Virus record (IMG/VR): IMGVR_UViG_3300030085_002659
Location: 1 to 24,258 of that record
Length of the DNA: 24,258 nt
DNA from: a virus
Direction: 5' to 3' (one strand)
The position numbers were made by a program, and so were the translations under genes. Positions 1 to 6,528 of the stretch are shown piece by piece. The first letter of the stretch is position 1. Each line of letters starts with the position of its first letter. The notes under the pieces are model-generated. The model was not told where the DNA came from, did no database searches, and saw only the letters and a program-made list of their open reading frames with translations.

Positions 1-454
1 TGTTGATTTTGTTGTAAGGAGTTCTACTCAATCCCATCAAGTCAAATATCTCACCATGAATAGACAAGTCTCTAATCGTATTGTTTACTACTCGTTCATT
101 TGGTGATACAAGAACATTGAACGGACCAGGATGAGATGTAATCCTTTGACCATACTTTGCCGCCAGACTTCCTGCACCATTTAGTAAGATAGAAATCTTA
201 CGATAGTCAGGCATTGAACTAAGAGAAAACTCTGAAGCCCATGGAATCAAATCAGAAGTCATACGGAATAGTTTGAATCCATTCTTATGATTCCATTTGA
301 TAATCTCAATAAGGTCTCTGGTGTTCTGTAATGCGAGGTCTGATGACCTTGTGATTCCTTCTTTAAGGAAAGTTCGTTTTATCATACTACGATTTGTAGT
401 AATCTTATCTTTGCGTAGTGTCATATTGATACACGCGTAACCTAAGTTTGTCAT
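1..454 (-). CDS. uvsE: UV-damage endonuclease (UvsE/UVDE family), 3' end missing
   Basis: UVDE enzymes nick DNA immediately 5' of UV photoproducts and start an alternative excision repair. I translated the 151 residues present. They open with NLGYACINMT (residues 3-12) and contain the family's IIKWN (51-55), FKLFRMTSDLIPWASE (60-75), HPGPFNVLVSPN (108-119) and the DLMGL (138-142) that precedes the metal-binding part. The gene runs off the left edge, so the second half of the TIM barrel, with most metal ligands, is not seen. The ATG is preceded by AGTAAAAA and lies about 21 bases after a TATATTAG promoter element. It sits downstream of a DNA 3'-phosphatase-like gene, which suggests a repair pair (inference). 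Family call is confident; activity is not testable from half a protein. Confidence 0.9.
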   Translation of the reverse strand, partial: MTNLGYACINMTLRKDKITTNRSMIKRTFLKEGITRSSDLALQNTRDLIEIIKWNHKNGFKLFRMTSDLIPWASEFSLSSMPDYRKISILLNGAGSLAAKYGQRITSHPGPFNVLVSPNERVVNNTIRDLSIHGEIFDLMGLSRTPYNKIN

Positions 455-475
455 TTTTTACTATTTAATCTATTA

Positions 476-507
476 CTAATATACAAAATTTTTTACAAAT
501 ATCCAAA
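476..507 (-). promoter_or_regulatory. Promoter for the UV endonuclease gene (class B)
   Basis: On the minus strand TTTG (504-507) is followed after exactly 20 bases by TATATTAG (476-483). This fits the Bacteroidota primary-sigma pattern. The TTTG box lies just beyond the stop of the upstream phosphatase gene. No TTTAACA repeats are present. Confidence 0.6.
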
Positions 508-508
508 T

Positions 509-979
509 TTAAAAGTCACCATCTGCGACTTGAAAACAAGTGATACCATTCGCTCTCCACATATCAACGACTTTGTTTCTGTCATCGAATGTACAAAGAA
601 CATTATCTTTACCAATGTCGTTTAACCAATCTTGTTTTAAGACATCGTCAGGAGTAAAATCCTTGACAGGCCTCATAAACAATCTATGCCACGGAACATT
701 GTGTTTGTTCAACCATTGTTTAGTTGTATGGATAGTACCTTTACTTCTACCACTAAATATCACAATCTGATGACCACTATCACACAATGATTGTGCCATT
801 TTAATTACAGGTATATTTGGTTTATCCAAACTAATATTTTTAGGGTCAAAGAATTTGTCCCAATCTAACTTACCATTTGGTTTGGTAGAAATCTTTCTCC
901 TATCATCGATAAGAGCAAGAGTACCATCTAAATCAAAGATTACTATTTTAAATTTTTGTGGTGGAAGATTTAAGGTCAT
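509..979 (-). CDS. HAD-superfamily polynucleotide 3'-phosphatase-like protein
   Basis: The 156-residue protein matches the C-terminal phosphatase domain of T4 polynucleotide kinase/phosphatase but has no kinase domain. Visible HAD motifs are DLDGT (16-20, nucleophile D16 and acid D18), SGRS (76-79), and FDDRNKVVDMWR (131-142) followed by CFQVADGDF (148-156), which closely parallels the end of the T4 enzyme. T4 Pnkp removes 3' phosphates from nucleic-acid ends. The likely role is cleaning 3' ends during DNA or tRNA repair (inference). The start overlaps the preceding 41-residue ORF by 32 bases, in another frame. A related HAD nucleotidase is the main alternative. Confidence 0.85.
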   Translation of the reverse strand: MTLNLPPQKFKIVIFDLDGTLALIDDRRKISTKPNGKLDWDKFFDPKNISLDKPNIPVIKMAQSLCDSGHQIVIFSGRSKGTIHTTKQWLNKHNVPWHRLFMRPVKDFTPDDVLKQDWLNDIGKDNVLCTFDDRNKVVDMWRANGITCFQVADGDF

Positions 980-1073
980 CTATTTGTTTTTTAAGTTGTT
1001 TAATTTTTCTATCCCTACTTAGTAAATACTTTACTAAGGTGTCTCTGTGAGTTATTTGATATACTGATTTCAT
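948..1073 (-). CDS. Small charged helical peptide, 41 aa
   Basis: This short ORF starts with MKSVYQITHRDTLVKYL and then has a lysine-rich heptad-like stretch (RDRKIKQLKKQIDDLK) that could form a coiled coil. It is the first ATG after a strong promoter whose TATCTTTA box ends 21 bases upstream, which is the main reason to call it. Its 3' end overlaps the phosphatase gene by 32 bases, so it may also act as a translated leader. I do not recognise a family. Confidence 0.55.
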   Translation of the reverse strand: MKSVYQITHRDTLVKYLLSRDRKIKQLKKQIDDLKSSTTKI

Positions 1074-1094
1074 ATCTTAATTATTATTACATAA

Positions 1095-1151
1095 TAAAGA
1101 TAACAAAAAAAGGGGACTTTTCCAAGCCCCCTATGTTAAATTTATGTTAAA
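1095..1151 (-). promoter_or_regulatory. Class A promoter with TTTAACA repeats
   Basis: On the minus strand: TTTAACA (1145-1151), 4 bases, TTTAACA (1134-1140), 7 bases, CTTG (1123-1126), 20 bases, TATCTTTA (1095-1102). Spacing is identical to six other sites in the window. The spacer between the two core boxes is also the terminator hairpin of the upstream gene. Confidence 0.75.
1105..1131 (-). terminator. Rho-independent terminator inside a promoter
   Basis: In minus-strand RNA, GGGGCTT pairs with AAGTCCCC (one bulged base) around a GGAA loop and is followed by seven U. It lies just after the stop of the 67-residue gene and would end the heat-shock gene transcript. The same DNA carries the core of the next promoter. 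Confidence 0.75.
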
Positions 1152-1157
1152 TTTTTG

Positions 1158-1361
1158 CTATAACTCTTCGTACTCTACATCCGTAACTTCTTGTAAAAAA
1201 TAGTAAAAACCATCACTTCCTCTGAGTACTAAGTCGCAGTTAAGATGTTCTTTCCATGTAGAGATAATTGGTCTTTCTTGTTCATGGATTTTTCTTATGA
1301 TTAAGTATAATGTATCATTGTGTTGTAACTTCTTGTATCTAAACCACGAGTATGCAGACAT
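1158..1361 (-). CDS. Unknown protein, 67 aa
   Basis: No family is recognised. The protein has a basic, aromatic N-terminus (SWFRYKKLQ) and an acidic C-terminus (EVTDVEYEEL). It starts 5 bases after the stop of the small heat-shock gene, so the two probably share one mRNA, and it is followed directly by a terminator hairpin. That position supports it being a real gene and the last of its operon. Confidence 0.6.
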   Translation of the reverse strand: MSAYSWFRYKKLQHNDTLYLIIRKIHEQERPIISTWKEHLNCDLVLRGSDGFYYFLQEVTDVEYEEL

Positions 1362-1366
1362 CTAAC

Positions 1367-1717
1367 CTATTTAACTTTTACTGTAATGTTTTTTGCTTTT
1401 CTATCTTCATACTTTGGAATCTCAATATTAAGTAAACCATCTTTACAGATAGCTGATGTAGAACCTAAATCAAAAGACTCGTGAATCTTATACTTTCTTT
1501 CAAGTTTACGATTCTCTTTTTCTGCTTTGATTAAAAGGAATCTATCCTCAACCTTAACATCGACATCCTTGTTTGATAAACCTGGCACTTCTAACTCAAT
1601 CTTTAAGACATCATCCTTAATATAAGATGTAGGTGATGAAATACTTCTTGTGTCATTGTCCCAATTCAGCATTGAATCAAACACAGTATCAAAATTTGAA
1701 TAAAATAAATTTGTCAT
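1367..1717 (-). CDS. Small heat-shock protein (Hsp20/alpha-crystallin)
   Basis: Small heat-shock proteins are ATP-independent holdases that bind unfolding proteins and form oligomers. This 116-residue protein has the crystallin domain at about 31-102: VPGL (44-47), the strand FLLIKAEKE (60-68), and the diagnostic A-x-x-x-G-L pattern in AICKDGLLNIEIPK (89-102). ITV near the C-terminus (111-113) may serve as the I-x-V anchor. The N-terminal arm is short. Phage-borne Hsp20 genes are known in T4-like marine phages, where they may help particle assembly or host stress. Upstream there is a TTTG box at about 1758, but only a poor second box, so its promoter is uncertain; a TGACA-N3-TGTCA palindrome lies about 90 bases upstream of the start. 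Confidence 0.9.
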   Translation of the reverse strand: MTNLFYSNFDTVFDSMLNWDNDTRSISSPTSYIKDDVLKIELEVPGLSNKDVDVKVEDRFLLIKAEKENRKLERKYKIHESFDLGSTSAICKDGLLNIEIPKYEDRKAKNITVKVK

Positions 1718-1805
1718 AATAATCCTTTTTTAATTAATATCTTTGATTATTATAGTACCAAATCCGTACCATCGAGTGTTTTATGAAATTATGTCAGTAT
1801 TTGTA

Positions 1806-1818
1806 TGACATTTTGTCA
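1806..1818. promoter_or_regulatory. Palindrome TGACA-TTT-TGTCA, possible operator
   Basis: This perfect 13-base inverted repeat overlaps the stop codon of the 128-residue gene and lies upstream of the heat-shock gene. The same arms with a 3-base centre occur at 23269, 23344 and (one mismatch) 23431. A dimeric DNA-binding protein is the simplest explanation, but no such protein is identified here. Confidence 0.45.
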
Positions 1819-2202
1819 GTTTAGTGACAAAGGTGACCCATGTTTTATGACACGATATTGTCTTGTATCTTCAAATGAATCCTCAAGCTCTAAGATTAGA
1901 CCATCCATAACAAACATTTTGATTGTGTCGTCCATCATTTTATGATTGGGACAAGTAATCCAAAGATGTTCTAAATCAAGAATTACATTTATCTTAGTTG
2001 TTATGTGTTGTGATTGTTCTTCAAAAGCGTCTTCTTCAAACATAGGAGTGTCTTCGAGGTCCTCTTCATACTCCTCACCGAACTCACCATAAAGATAATC
2101 GTGTAGATAATAGACCTTAGTCATATCATCTAAACTCATGAAGTAATTGTATTCTGCTTCATCCCACGCCATGATATCCCCTTTACTATAAGTATCTCTC
2201 AT
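1816..2202 (-). CDS. Unknown acidic protein, 128 aa
   Basis: No family is recognised. The middle is strikingly acidic (residues about 39-62, rich in E and D), followed by a mixed alpha/beta region with ITTKINVILDLEHLWITC. The first ATG overlaps the stop of the upstream gene as ATGA, which favours this start by translational coupling; a second ATG at residue 11 is possible. It ends inside a TGACA-N3-TGTCA palindrome. Confidence 0.6.
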   Translation of the reverse strand: MRDTYSKGDIMAWDEAEYNYFMSLDDMTKVYYLHDYLYGEFGEEYEEDLEDTPMFEEDAFEEQSQHITTKINVILDLEHLWITCPNHKMMDDTIKMFVMDGLILELEDSFEDTRQYRVIKHGSPLSLN

Positions 2203-2630
2203 GGTTTATCTTTCCACAATTTATTTAGATATTCTAAACCCTCTATGTTTATAATGGTATTATCAGCTTTTACAAAATCTAAAAATATATCGATTATTGT
2301 AATTTTAAACTCGCTGGTAAACTTATCCTTCATCTGGTTTAGTTTAGCGCCCATGTTAACAACATAGTTTGTATTAGGCGCCTGTTCTGAGTCTATAAGT
2401 GAGTGGATTTTATTTTTAGCAATTGTGAAGTAAGGTTCTTTCTTTGCTACGATAACATCACGAACTGATGCAATATAAGTTTCTAAGTCTGACTTATCAC
2501 CAAGGGTATCATCAGCCAACATATCAAATATATCACTTGAAGCAAACTCCAAGTAATACTTGTCTTTGTATCGATAGTTCATTAGACTATCGTCATAGAA
2601 GTCTTGTATGTCTAAATGTTTATCGTTCAC
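2199..2630 (-). CDS. Unknown protein, 143 aa
   Basis: No family is recognised. It appears mostly helical and lacks membrane segments or metal motifs. The longest reading begins with GTG; an ATG at residue 17 (MNYRYKDKYY) is an alternative start. It sits 6 bases after the upstream gene and its stop overlaps the next start as ATGA, so it is part of a compact operon of small genes. Confidence 0.6.
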   Translation of the reverse strand: MNDKHLDIQDFYDDSLMNYRYKDKYYLEFASSDIFDMLADDTLGDKSDLETYIASVRDVIVAKKEPYFTIAKNKIHSLIDSEQAPNTNYVVNMGAKLNQMKDKFTSEFKITIIDIFLDFVKADNTIINIEGLEYLNKLWKDKP

Positions 2631-2636
2631 TAACGA

Positions 2637-2939
2637 TTATGTTTGTAATCCTAATCTATATTTTTTCTTTGCCAAATCAACGGCTTCAAAACAAGTCATT
2701 CCTAACTTATTTAATTCAGCCATTGTTACTTCAAATTCTTTTCCACCGATTTGTATGTATCCTACCTTAGTAGCACTATGTGGATGTTCTGAAAAACTAA
2801 ATTGTTCGTGAATTCTGAAGTCTAAAGAGTTATATAGATTTCCATATCTTTTTTGATTTCGTTCCTGTCTTTCTTTAGGAACACCAAATGAGTGGTTCAC
2901 ATTACCATGTCTCATTTTTACTTTATTATACTTTTTCAT
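2637..2939 (-). CDS. Unknown basic protein, 100 aa
   Basis: No family is recognised. The N-terminal 35 residues are very basic (MKKYNKVKMRHGNVNHSFG, then KERQERNQKRYG), followed by a more hydrophobic part with VGYIQIGGKEFEVTMAEL. Nucleic-acid binding is possible from charge alone. The 54 bases upstream hold no convincing promoter, only an A/T-rich spacer. Confidence 0.6.
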   Translation of the reverse strand: MKKYNKVKMRHGNVNHSFGVPKERQERNQKRYGNLYNSLDFRIHEQFSFSEHPHSATKVGYIQIGGKEFEVTMAELNKLGMTCFEAVDLAKKKYRLGLQT

Positions 2940-2993
2940 AAGTAACTAATTTTGGTTATATACCAATAAATAGTTTTCTTAATGCTAATAAAG

Positions 2994-3296
2994 TTAATTT
3001 TTCTTACGATTTCTTCGAGAAATTCTATCAAACTTTTTTTCATCAAATGCCATATCGTGTTTCATTGGATGTGTTCGGTTGAAGTTCTGTTCTATTTGAC
3101 ACGACCTACTCGCCCAATACCATGCATCATATGCCTTAGATTGTGGTGGGATGAATAACTCTTCACCCACCACAGTTCCAACTCCACTTGATATGTAGAA
3201 CAACCCATCGTTGTTCATTTGAATTTTTGCTTTAGGATATCTTTTCCTAACTTTTCTTTGGAAGGATTTAAACTTCCTCGCTTGAATTTTGTCCAT
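2994..3296 (-). CDS. Unknown basic protein, 100 aa
   Basis: No family is recognised. Both ends are strongly basic (FQRKVRKRYPKAKIQ near the start, RISRRNRKKN at the end), with a central hydrophobic segment GLFYISSGVGTVVGEELFIP. The ATG start overlaps the end of the upstream small gene by 29 bases. Confidence 0.6.
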   Translation of the reverse strand: MDKIQARKFKSFQRKVRKRYPKAKIQMNNDGLFYISSGVGTVVGEELFIPPQSKAYDAWYWASRSCQIEQNFNRTHPMKHDMAFDEKKFDRISRRNRKKN

Positions 3297-3507
3297 CTAA
3301 TTTCTTTTTTAAATGTTTGGTTAGACCTTTGTGAATATGACAGGTGGATAGTTCTTTATTTACAGAACATCTTTCAACCTTCTTTCCATTCTCAAGTAGT
3401 ACTTCGTACACCAACCCTCTTTTCAATCTTGTTCTGTTTGTCACCTTACCTACTCTAAAAAGGCCGTTTACTTTTACAATAATGTCATCACCTTTTTCGA
3501 ATACCAT
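3268..3507 (-). CDS. Small beta-barrel-like protein, 79 aa
   Basis: The first 50 residues read like a small SH3/KOW/Tudor-type barrel: GDDIIVKVNGLFRVGKV, then GLVYEVLLENGKKVE. Such folds often bind nucleic acid or protein tails, but I cannot name a family. The C-terminal 30 residues are basic and polar. The stop is 1 base from the upstream neighbour at 3509, and its tail overlaps the downstream gene by 29 bases. Confidence 0.55.
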   Translation of the reverse strand: MVFEKGDDIIVKVNGLFRVGKVTNRTRLKRGLVYEVLLENGKKVERCSVNKELSTCHIHKGLTKHLKKKLDGQNSSEEV

Positions 3508-3508
3508 A

Positions 3509-3709
3509 TTACTTAATTACTTTAATGATTTTAGTCTCTATTACAGACCCTACTTCAAATTCAATTCCTGAACCCTCGAAATCCTTTGTAACTTTTACCT
3601 CTGCGTCTGTCACAGATACTGCGTTAACTACATATTGTTCTGTTAACTTCTTCACCTTACCTTTGTCATCGGTATGATGTACTTTTACTTTTGCGATGTA
3701 ATACTTCAT
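3509..3709 (-). CDS. DUF4494-like small protein, 66 aa
   Basis: The pattern (M)KYYIAKVKVHHTDDKGK, then LTEQYVVNAVSVTDAEVKV, resembles DUF4494, a small family common in Bacteroidota and their phages whose function is not known. The match was made by eye and needs a profile search. It lies between unknown small genes with gaps of 1 and 9 bases. If correct, it supports a Bacteroidota host. Confidence 0.6.
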   Translation of the reverse strand: MKYYIAKVKVHHTDDKGKVKKLTEQYVVNAVSVTDAEVKVTKDFEGSGIEFEVGSVIETKIIKVIK

Positions 3710-3718
3710 AATTTACTT

Positions 3719-3934
3719 TTAATAATTTAACATTTGACTTAACTCATGTTCAGTTACAAGTTTGTACTGACCATTAGGACCATTGTCATGATAGTCCTCA
3801 GAAATAGTGTGATAGTATTGTACATACTCCTCACCATTATATTGTTTACCAGCAGGGATAACTACAATACAGAAGTTGTCACCTTGGTCTTGGTAGGAAA
3901 TTACTTCCCTTTTAAATTCTTTATAATTCGCCAT
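3719..3934 (-). CDS. Unknown protein, 71 aa
   Basis: No family is recognised. It contains a hydrophobic strand FCIVVIPAGKQYNG followed by a tyrosine-rich segment (EEYVQYYHTISEDYHDN). The start ATG is preceded by TTTAAAAA and overlaps the upstream gene's end by 14 bases. Confidence 0.6.
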   Translation of the reverse strand: MANYKEFKREVISYQDQGDNFCIVVIPAGKQYNGEEYVQYYHTISEDYHDNGPNGQYKLVTEHELSQMLNY

Positions 3935-4253
3935 TTTTAAATTTATTTATTAATGTTCCTAAATCTCTACCCTTTTCGGTAGGTTTGTATGCCAACTTTC
4001 CATCTTCGTTTACATACATTGAAATAAGTTCTTTATCCAACAACCCCAACAGAGCATCATCAGTTTCATATTGTTGGTACTTTCTATATGCTTTAAGAAT
4101 AACATCAGACAAGAAATCAATACTTGATGATTTCCGTAAACCCTCTCTGACAAAGTCTTCCATCAATTCCCAATCGGTGATATCAAAAACACCTTTTAGT
4201 TCTTTACAAATTTGTTTTGTCAACTCGTTTAGTTCTGATTTATTCCACTCCAT
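3921..4253 (-). CDS. Unknown helical protein with winged-helix-like end, 110 aa
   Basis: No family is named. Residues about 65-102 (DALLGLLDKELISMYVN, then KLAYKPTEKGRDLG) have the shape of a winged-helix tail, where a recognition helix is followed by a beta hairpin and the word PTEKG, often seen in small DNA-binding proteins. A DNA-binding role is inference only. The gene starts 1 base after its upstream neighbour. Confidence 0.6.
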   Translation of the reverse strand: MEWNKSELNELTKQICKELKGVFDITDWELMEDFVREGLRKSSSIDFLSDVILKAYRKYQQYETDDALLGLLDKELISMYVNEDGKLAYKPTEKGRDLGTLINKFKNGEL

Positions 4254-4254
4254 A

Positions 4255-4446
4255 TTAAAACTTTTCTCTTAATTCTTTTTCTACTTGTTTATCCAATTCT
4301 TCAAGATAATCCACAGATTCAACTGAACCAACTATTGCATCATATCTTTTGTGTTTGTAAATACCCACTACATATTCTGCACCCCACTCTTCTACTTTTT
4401 GTTTGAGGTCTTGTATCTCTGGTAAATGTACTTTATTGAATCCCAT
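4255..4446 (-). CDS. Unknown helical protein, 63 aa
   Basis: No family is recognised. It begins MGFNKVHLPEIQDLKQKVEEW and ends with a charged helix (YLEELDKQVEKELREKF), which suggests a helical, possibly oligomeric protein. Its start overlaps the end of the upstream gene by 14 bases. Confidence 0.55.
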   Translation of the reverse strand: MGFNKVHLPEIQDLKQKVEEWGAEYVVGIYKHKRYDAIVGSVESVDYLEELDKQVEKELREKF

Positions 4447-4711
4447 CTTTTTTATTCCAAATTGATTGTTCGTTTTCTTTTCCTAACTTCTTAATCTCTT
4501 CCCATCTTTTTTGGGAAATCTCTTCACCCCTACTGGCTGCGTCAAGAAAGTTTATCTTTTTCAACTCATGTGTATTTAAAGGTCTTACTTTTGTTTTGAG
4601 ATATTCTGTTTTAGAATCTAAGTATTCCAAAAACATATCAAAATCATATGCAGCTATCTTGTCAAGTTGTTCGTCTGTTAATGGATTGTCGGGGTCGTAC
4701 TTTAGGTTCAT
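4433..4711 (-). CDS. Unknown helical protein, 92 aa
   Basis: No family is recognised. The sequence is charged and mainly helical (LTDEQLDKIAAYDFDMFLEYL). The notable point is the start: a promoter with exact spacing has its second box only 5 bases before the ATG, so the mRNA would be leaderless or nearly so. No good internal start exists before residue 26, so either translation starts on a leaderless mRNA or the promoter is a chance match. Confidence 0.6.
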   Translation of the reverse strand: MNLKYDPDNPLTDEQLDKIAAYDFDMFLEYLDSKTEYLKTKVRPLNTHELKKINFLDAASRGEEISQKRWEEIKKLGKENEQSIWNKKDGIQ

Positions 4712-4716
4712 ATCTT

Positions 4717-4748
4717 TAAATATACAAAAAATTTATTAATTTACCAAA
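4717..4748 (-). promoter_or_regulatory. Class B promoter, possibly leaderless
   Basis: TTTG (4745-4748), 20 bases, TATATTTA (4717-4724) on the minus strand. The TTTG box lies in the last codons of the upstream 144-residue gene. The second box ends 5 bases before the next ATG. Confidence 0.5.
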
Positions 4749-5170
4749 CTTTGTCTCTTCAATCTTTCGATTAGATAAAACTCGTACAACTCTTCTACAT
4801 CCATCAATCTACTATTCATAGCTTTATCCCAAAGACAAAATCCAAATTCTTTTTCTAATTCTTTTTTTAAACTGGCTAATATCTTAAGTTCGTCTCGGTG
4901 TCCTTCTTCTGCCAACTTGTTTGCTCTAACATTCTTTAGGTAGGTCTTTTGTCTTGCTTCATATTCATATCCCCAATAATCACCACCATCAGGACACTTA
5001 CTCATTATCTCATTGTAGAGGTCAGAAGACTGCTTTCTCGCAGCCTTCTCCTCTGAGTAATAATGAGAGTAATCGAAATCACCATTGTTAATTCTTTCTA
5101 TCAAGGGTTTCTTGACTGATAGTTTTTTCTTCCTACCATTGGTCCACCATCTGAACTTATTGTATCCCAT
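4736..5170 (-). CDS. Unknown basic helical protein, 144 aa
   Basis: No family is recognised. The N-terminus is basic and aromatic (YNKFRWWTNGRKKKLSVKK), the middle contains CPDGGDYWGYEYEARQ, and the rest is helical and highly charged. It begins 3 bases after the AAA+ ATPase gene and probably shares its mRNA, so a role as an accessory or substrate of the ATPase is possible, without direct evidence. Confidence 0.6.
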   Translation of the reverse strand: MGYNKFRWWTNGRKKKLSVKKPLIERINNGDFDYSHYYSEEKAARKQSSDLYNEIMSKCPDGGDYWGYEYEARQKTYLKNVRANKLAEEGHRDELKILASLKKELEKEFGFCLWDKAMNSRLMDVEELYEFYLIERLKRQSLVN

Positions 5171-5173
5171 ATC

Positions 5174-6430
5174 TTAGTAAGGTTGTTCTACATCTTCGGT
5201 GTTAAACAAATCCTCATTCTCTGGAACTTCACCTAAGAACTTTTGGATGAATTGTTTCATGTAAACTCTTTCAGATTGAGCACCACCACTTTGGTCGAAC
5301 ATTGGGTAGATTGTAATCTCAGCAGCTTCACCTAAATTGAAACCATCATAGAGTAGAGAACCAATCTCAACTGCCGTTCTCGTAGATAAGGCGTTACTTA
5401 ACTTAGGAGTCTCAGACATCAAGTCAGCTCTTGTCATTGAAGTAATCTCAGCGACATTGTCGATGATGTCTTTATCAACTGAAGGATACATCATCTGAAG
5501 TAACTCAGACTCTTCGTCCTTAGTTAGAGTGTCCATTTCGATAACAGTAAATCTGTCTAACATCGCTCTATCGAGAGCTCTTGTAGCGGTGTACTCATTA
5601 CCGATGTTTGCCGATGCGATGAAGGAAACACCTTCAGCAACTTTGACAACAGGAGCGTCAGCGGCTTCATCCAATCTTAGGTATCTCTGACCTTGGTCAA
5701 GAACCGTCATCAGAATGTTGTGAGCCTCAGGGTGAGCTCTCGTCAACTCATCAAGGATGACAACAGTATTAGGAGTTTGAATCGCTTTAACAAAAGGTGA
5801 AGTATTGAATACCGTACCCTTCTTGGAATCAAACTGAGTGTTACCAATTAGAGTTGTTCTTGGGTCTTGAGTAGAACCCAAGTTAATAATAAAGGTGTTG
5901 TAACCTTCGAGTGAATTTGCAGCCGCTTTAGCCGCCATAGTTTTACCACAACCAGCTGGGCCAGTCATCATAATGTTTTTACCTCTAAGAATGTTTCTCA
6001 CTAAGTACTTCCACTTAAGAGACTTCATGAACAACATTTTAGGTTTTAGACCTTCAGACTTTTCGTGAATGAAATTAAGAACATCCGAAGTCATTTCAGA
6101 AGTCGCTGGTTGAACGACTTGAGGTTTGTACTCAAGAGCGACAAGACCACCATTAGGTGCGGTGAAGTTACCAACTGGCTCAGGGTTTTGTTCTACCTTA
6201 GCTGCTGGAACTCTTGTGAAGTCTATCTTACCATCTGATAGTCTACCACTAACTCTGACCTTGAATCCATACTTGTCAGGTCTTTTAAACGATTGTCTAA
6301 CTCTCTTGAAAAGGTTAGTACCTTCTTCATTGAATTCAGGAATCAAGAATTGTTTTCCTGCTGAATCCTCAAATAGAAACTTGCCCTCAACTTGGACAAT
6401 CTTTCCGAATACTGATTTTTGTGCTTTCAT
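5174..6430 (-). CDS. MoxR/CobS-like AAA+ ATPase
   Basis: MoxR-type AAA+ ATPases act as chaperones that remodel partners and usually work with a von Willebrand A protein. In this 418-residue protein I see Walker A GPAGCGKT (157-164), Walker B VVILDE (223-228), sensor 1 in FIASAN (270-275) and an arginine-finger region RALDRAMLDRF (284-294). The first 85 residues form a separate N-terminal part, possibly a small beta domain (FGKIVQVEGKFLFED), followed by a proline-rich linker. The next upstream gene is a large VWA protein, the classic pairing. It has its own promoter of the TTTAACA class, so the pair can be expressed separately. Many T4-like marine phages carry a CobS-like gene; its substrate in phages is unknown. 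Confidence 0.92.
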   Translation of the reverse strand: MKAQKSVFGKIVQVEGKFLFEDSAGKQFLIPEFNEEGTNLFKRVRQSFKRPDKYGFKVRVSGRLSDGKIDFTRVPAAKVEQNPEPVGNFTAPNGGLVALEYKPQVVQPATSEMTSDVLNFIHEKSEGLKPKMLFMKSLKWKYLVRNILRGKNIMMTGPAGCGKTMAAKAAANSLEGYNTFIINLGSTQDPRTTLIGNTQFDSKKGTVFNTSPFVKAIQTPNTVVILDELTRAHPEAHNILMTVLDQGQRYLRLDEAADAPVVKVAEGVSFIASANIGNEYTATRALDRAMLDRFTVIEMDTLTKDEESELLQMMYPSVDKDIIDNVAEITSMTRADLMSETPKLSNALSTRTAVEIGSLLYDGFNLGEAAEITIYPMFDQSGGAQSERVYMKQFIQKFLGEVPENEDLFNTEDVEQPY

Positions 6431-6471
6431 AAATTTACTATTTAATTTTTACTCTTTTAATTATTACTCTA

Positions 6472-6528
6472 TAAAGATAGTGAATTAGGTTCACAACTCC
6501 AAATTTTTAATGTTAAATAATTGTTAAA
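6472..6528 (-). promoter_or_regulatory. Class A promoter for the AAA+ gene
   Basis: TTTAACA (6522-6528), 4 bases, TTTAACA (6511-6517), 7 bases, TTTG (6500-6503), 20 bases, TATCTTTA (6472-6479), all on the minus strand. The outer repeat overlaps the stop of the VWA gene. Confidence 0.8.

Noticed and set aside
1720-1762. Promoter before the heat-shock gene
   Set aside because: A TTTG box is present, but the second box (TATTAATT) is too poor a match to list as a feature.
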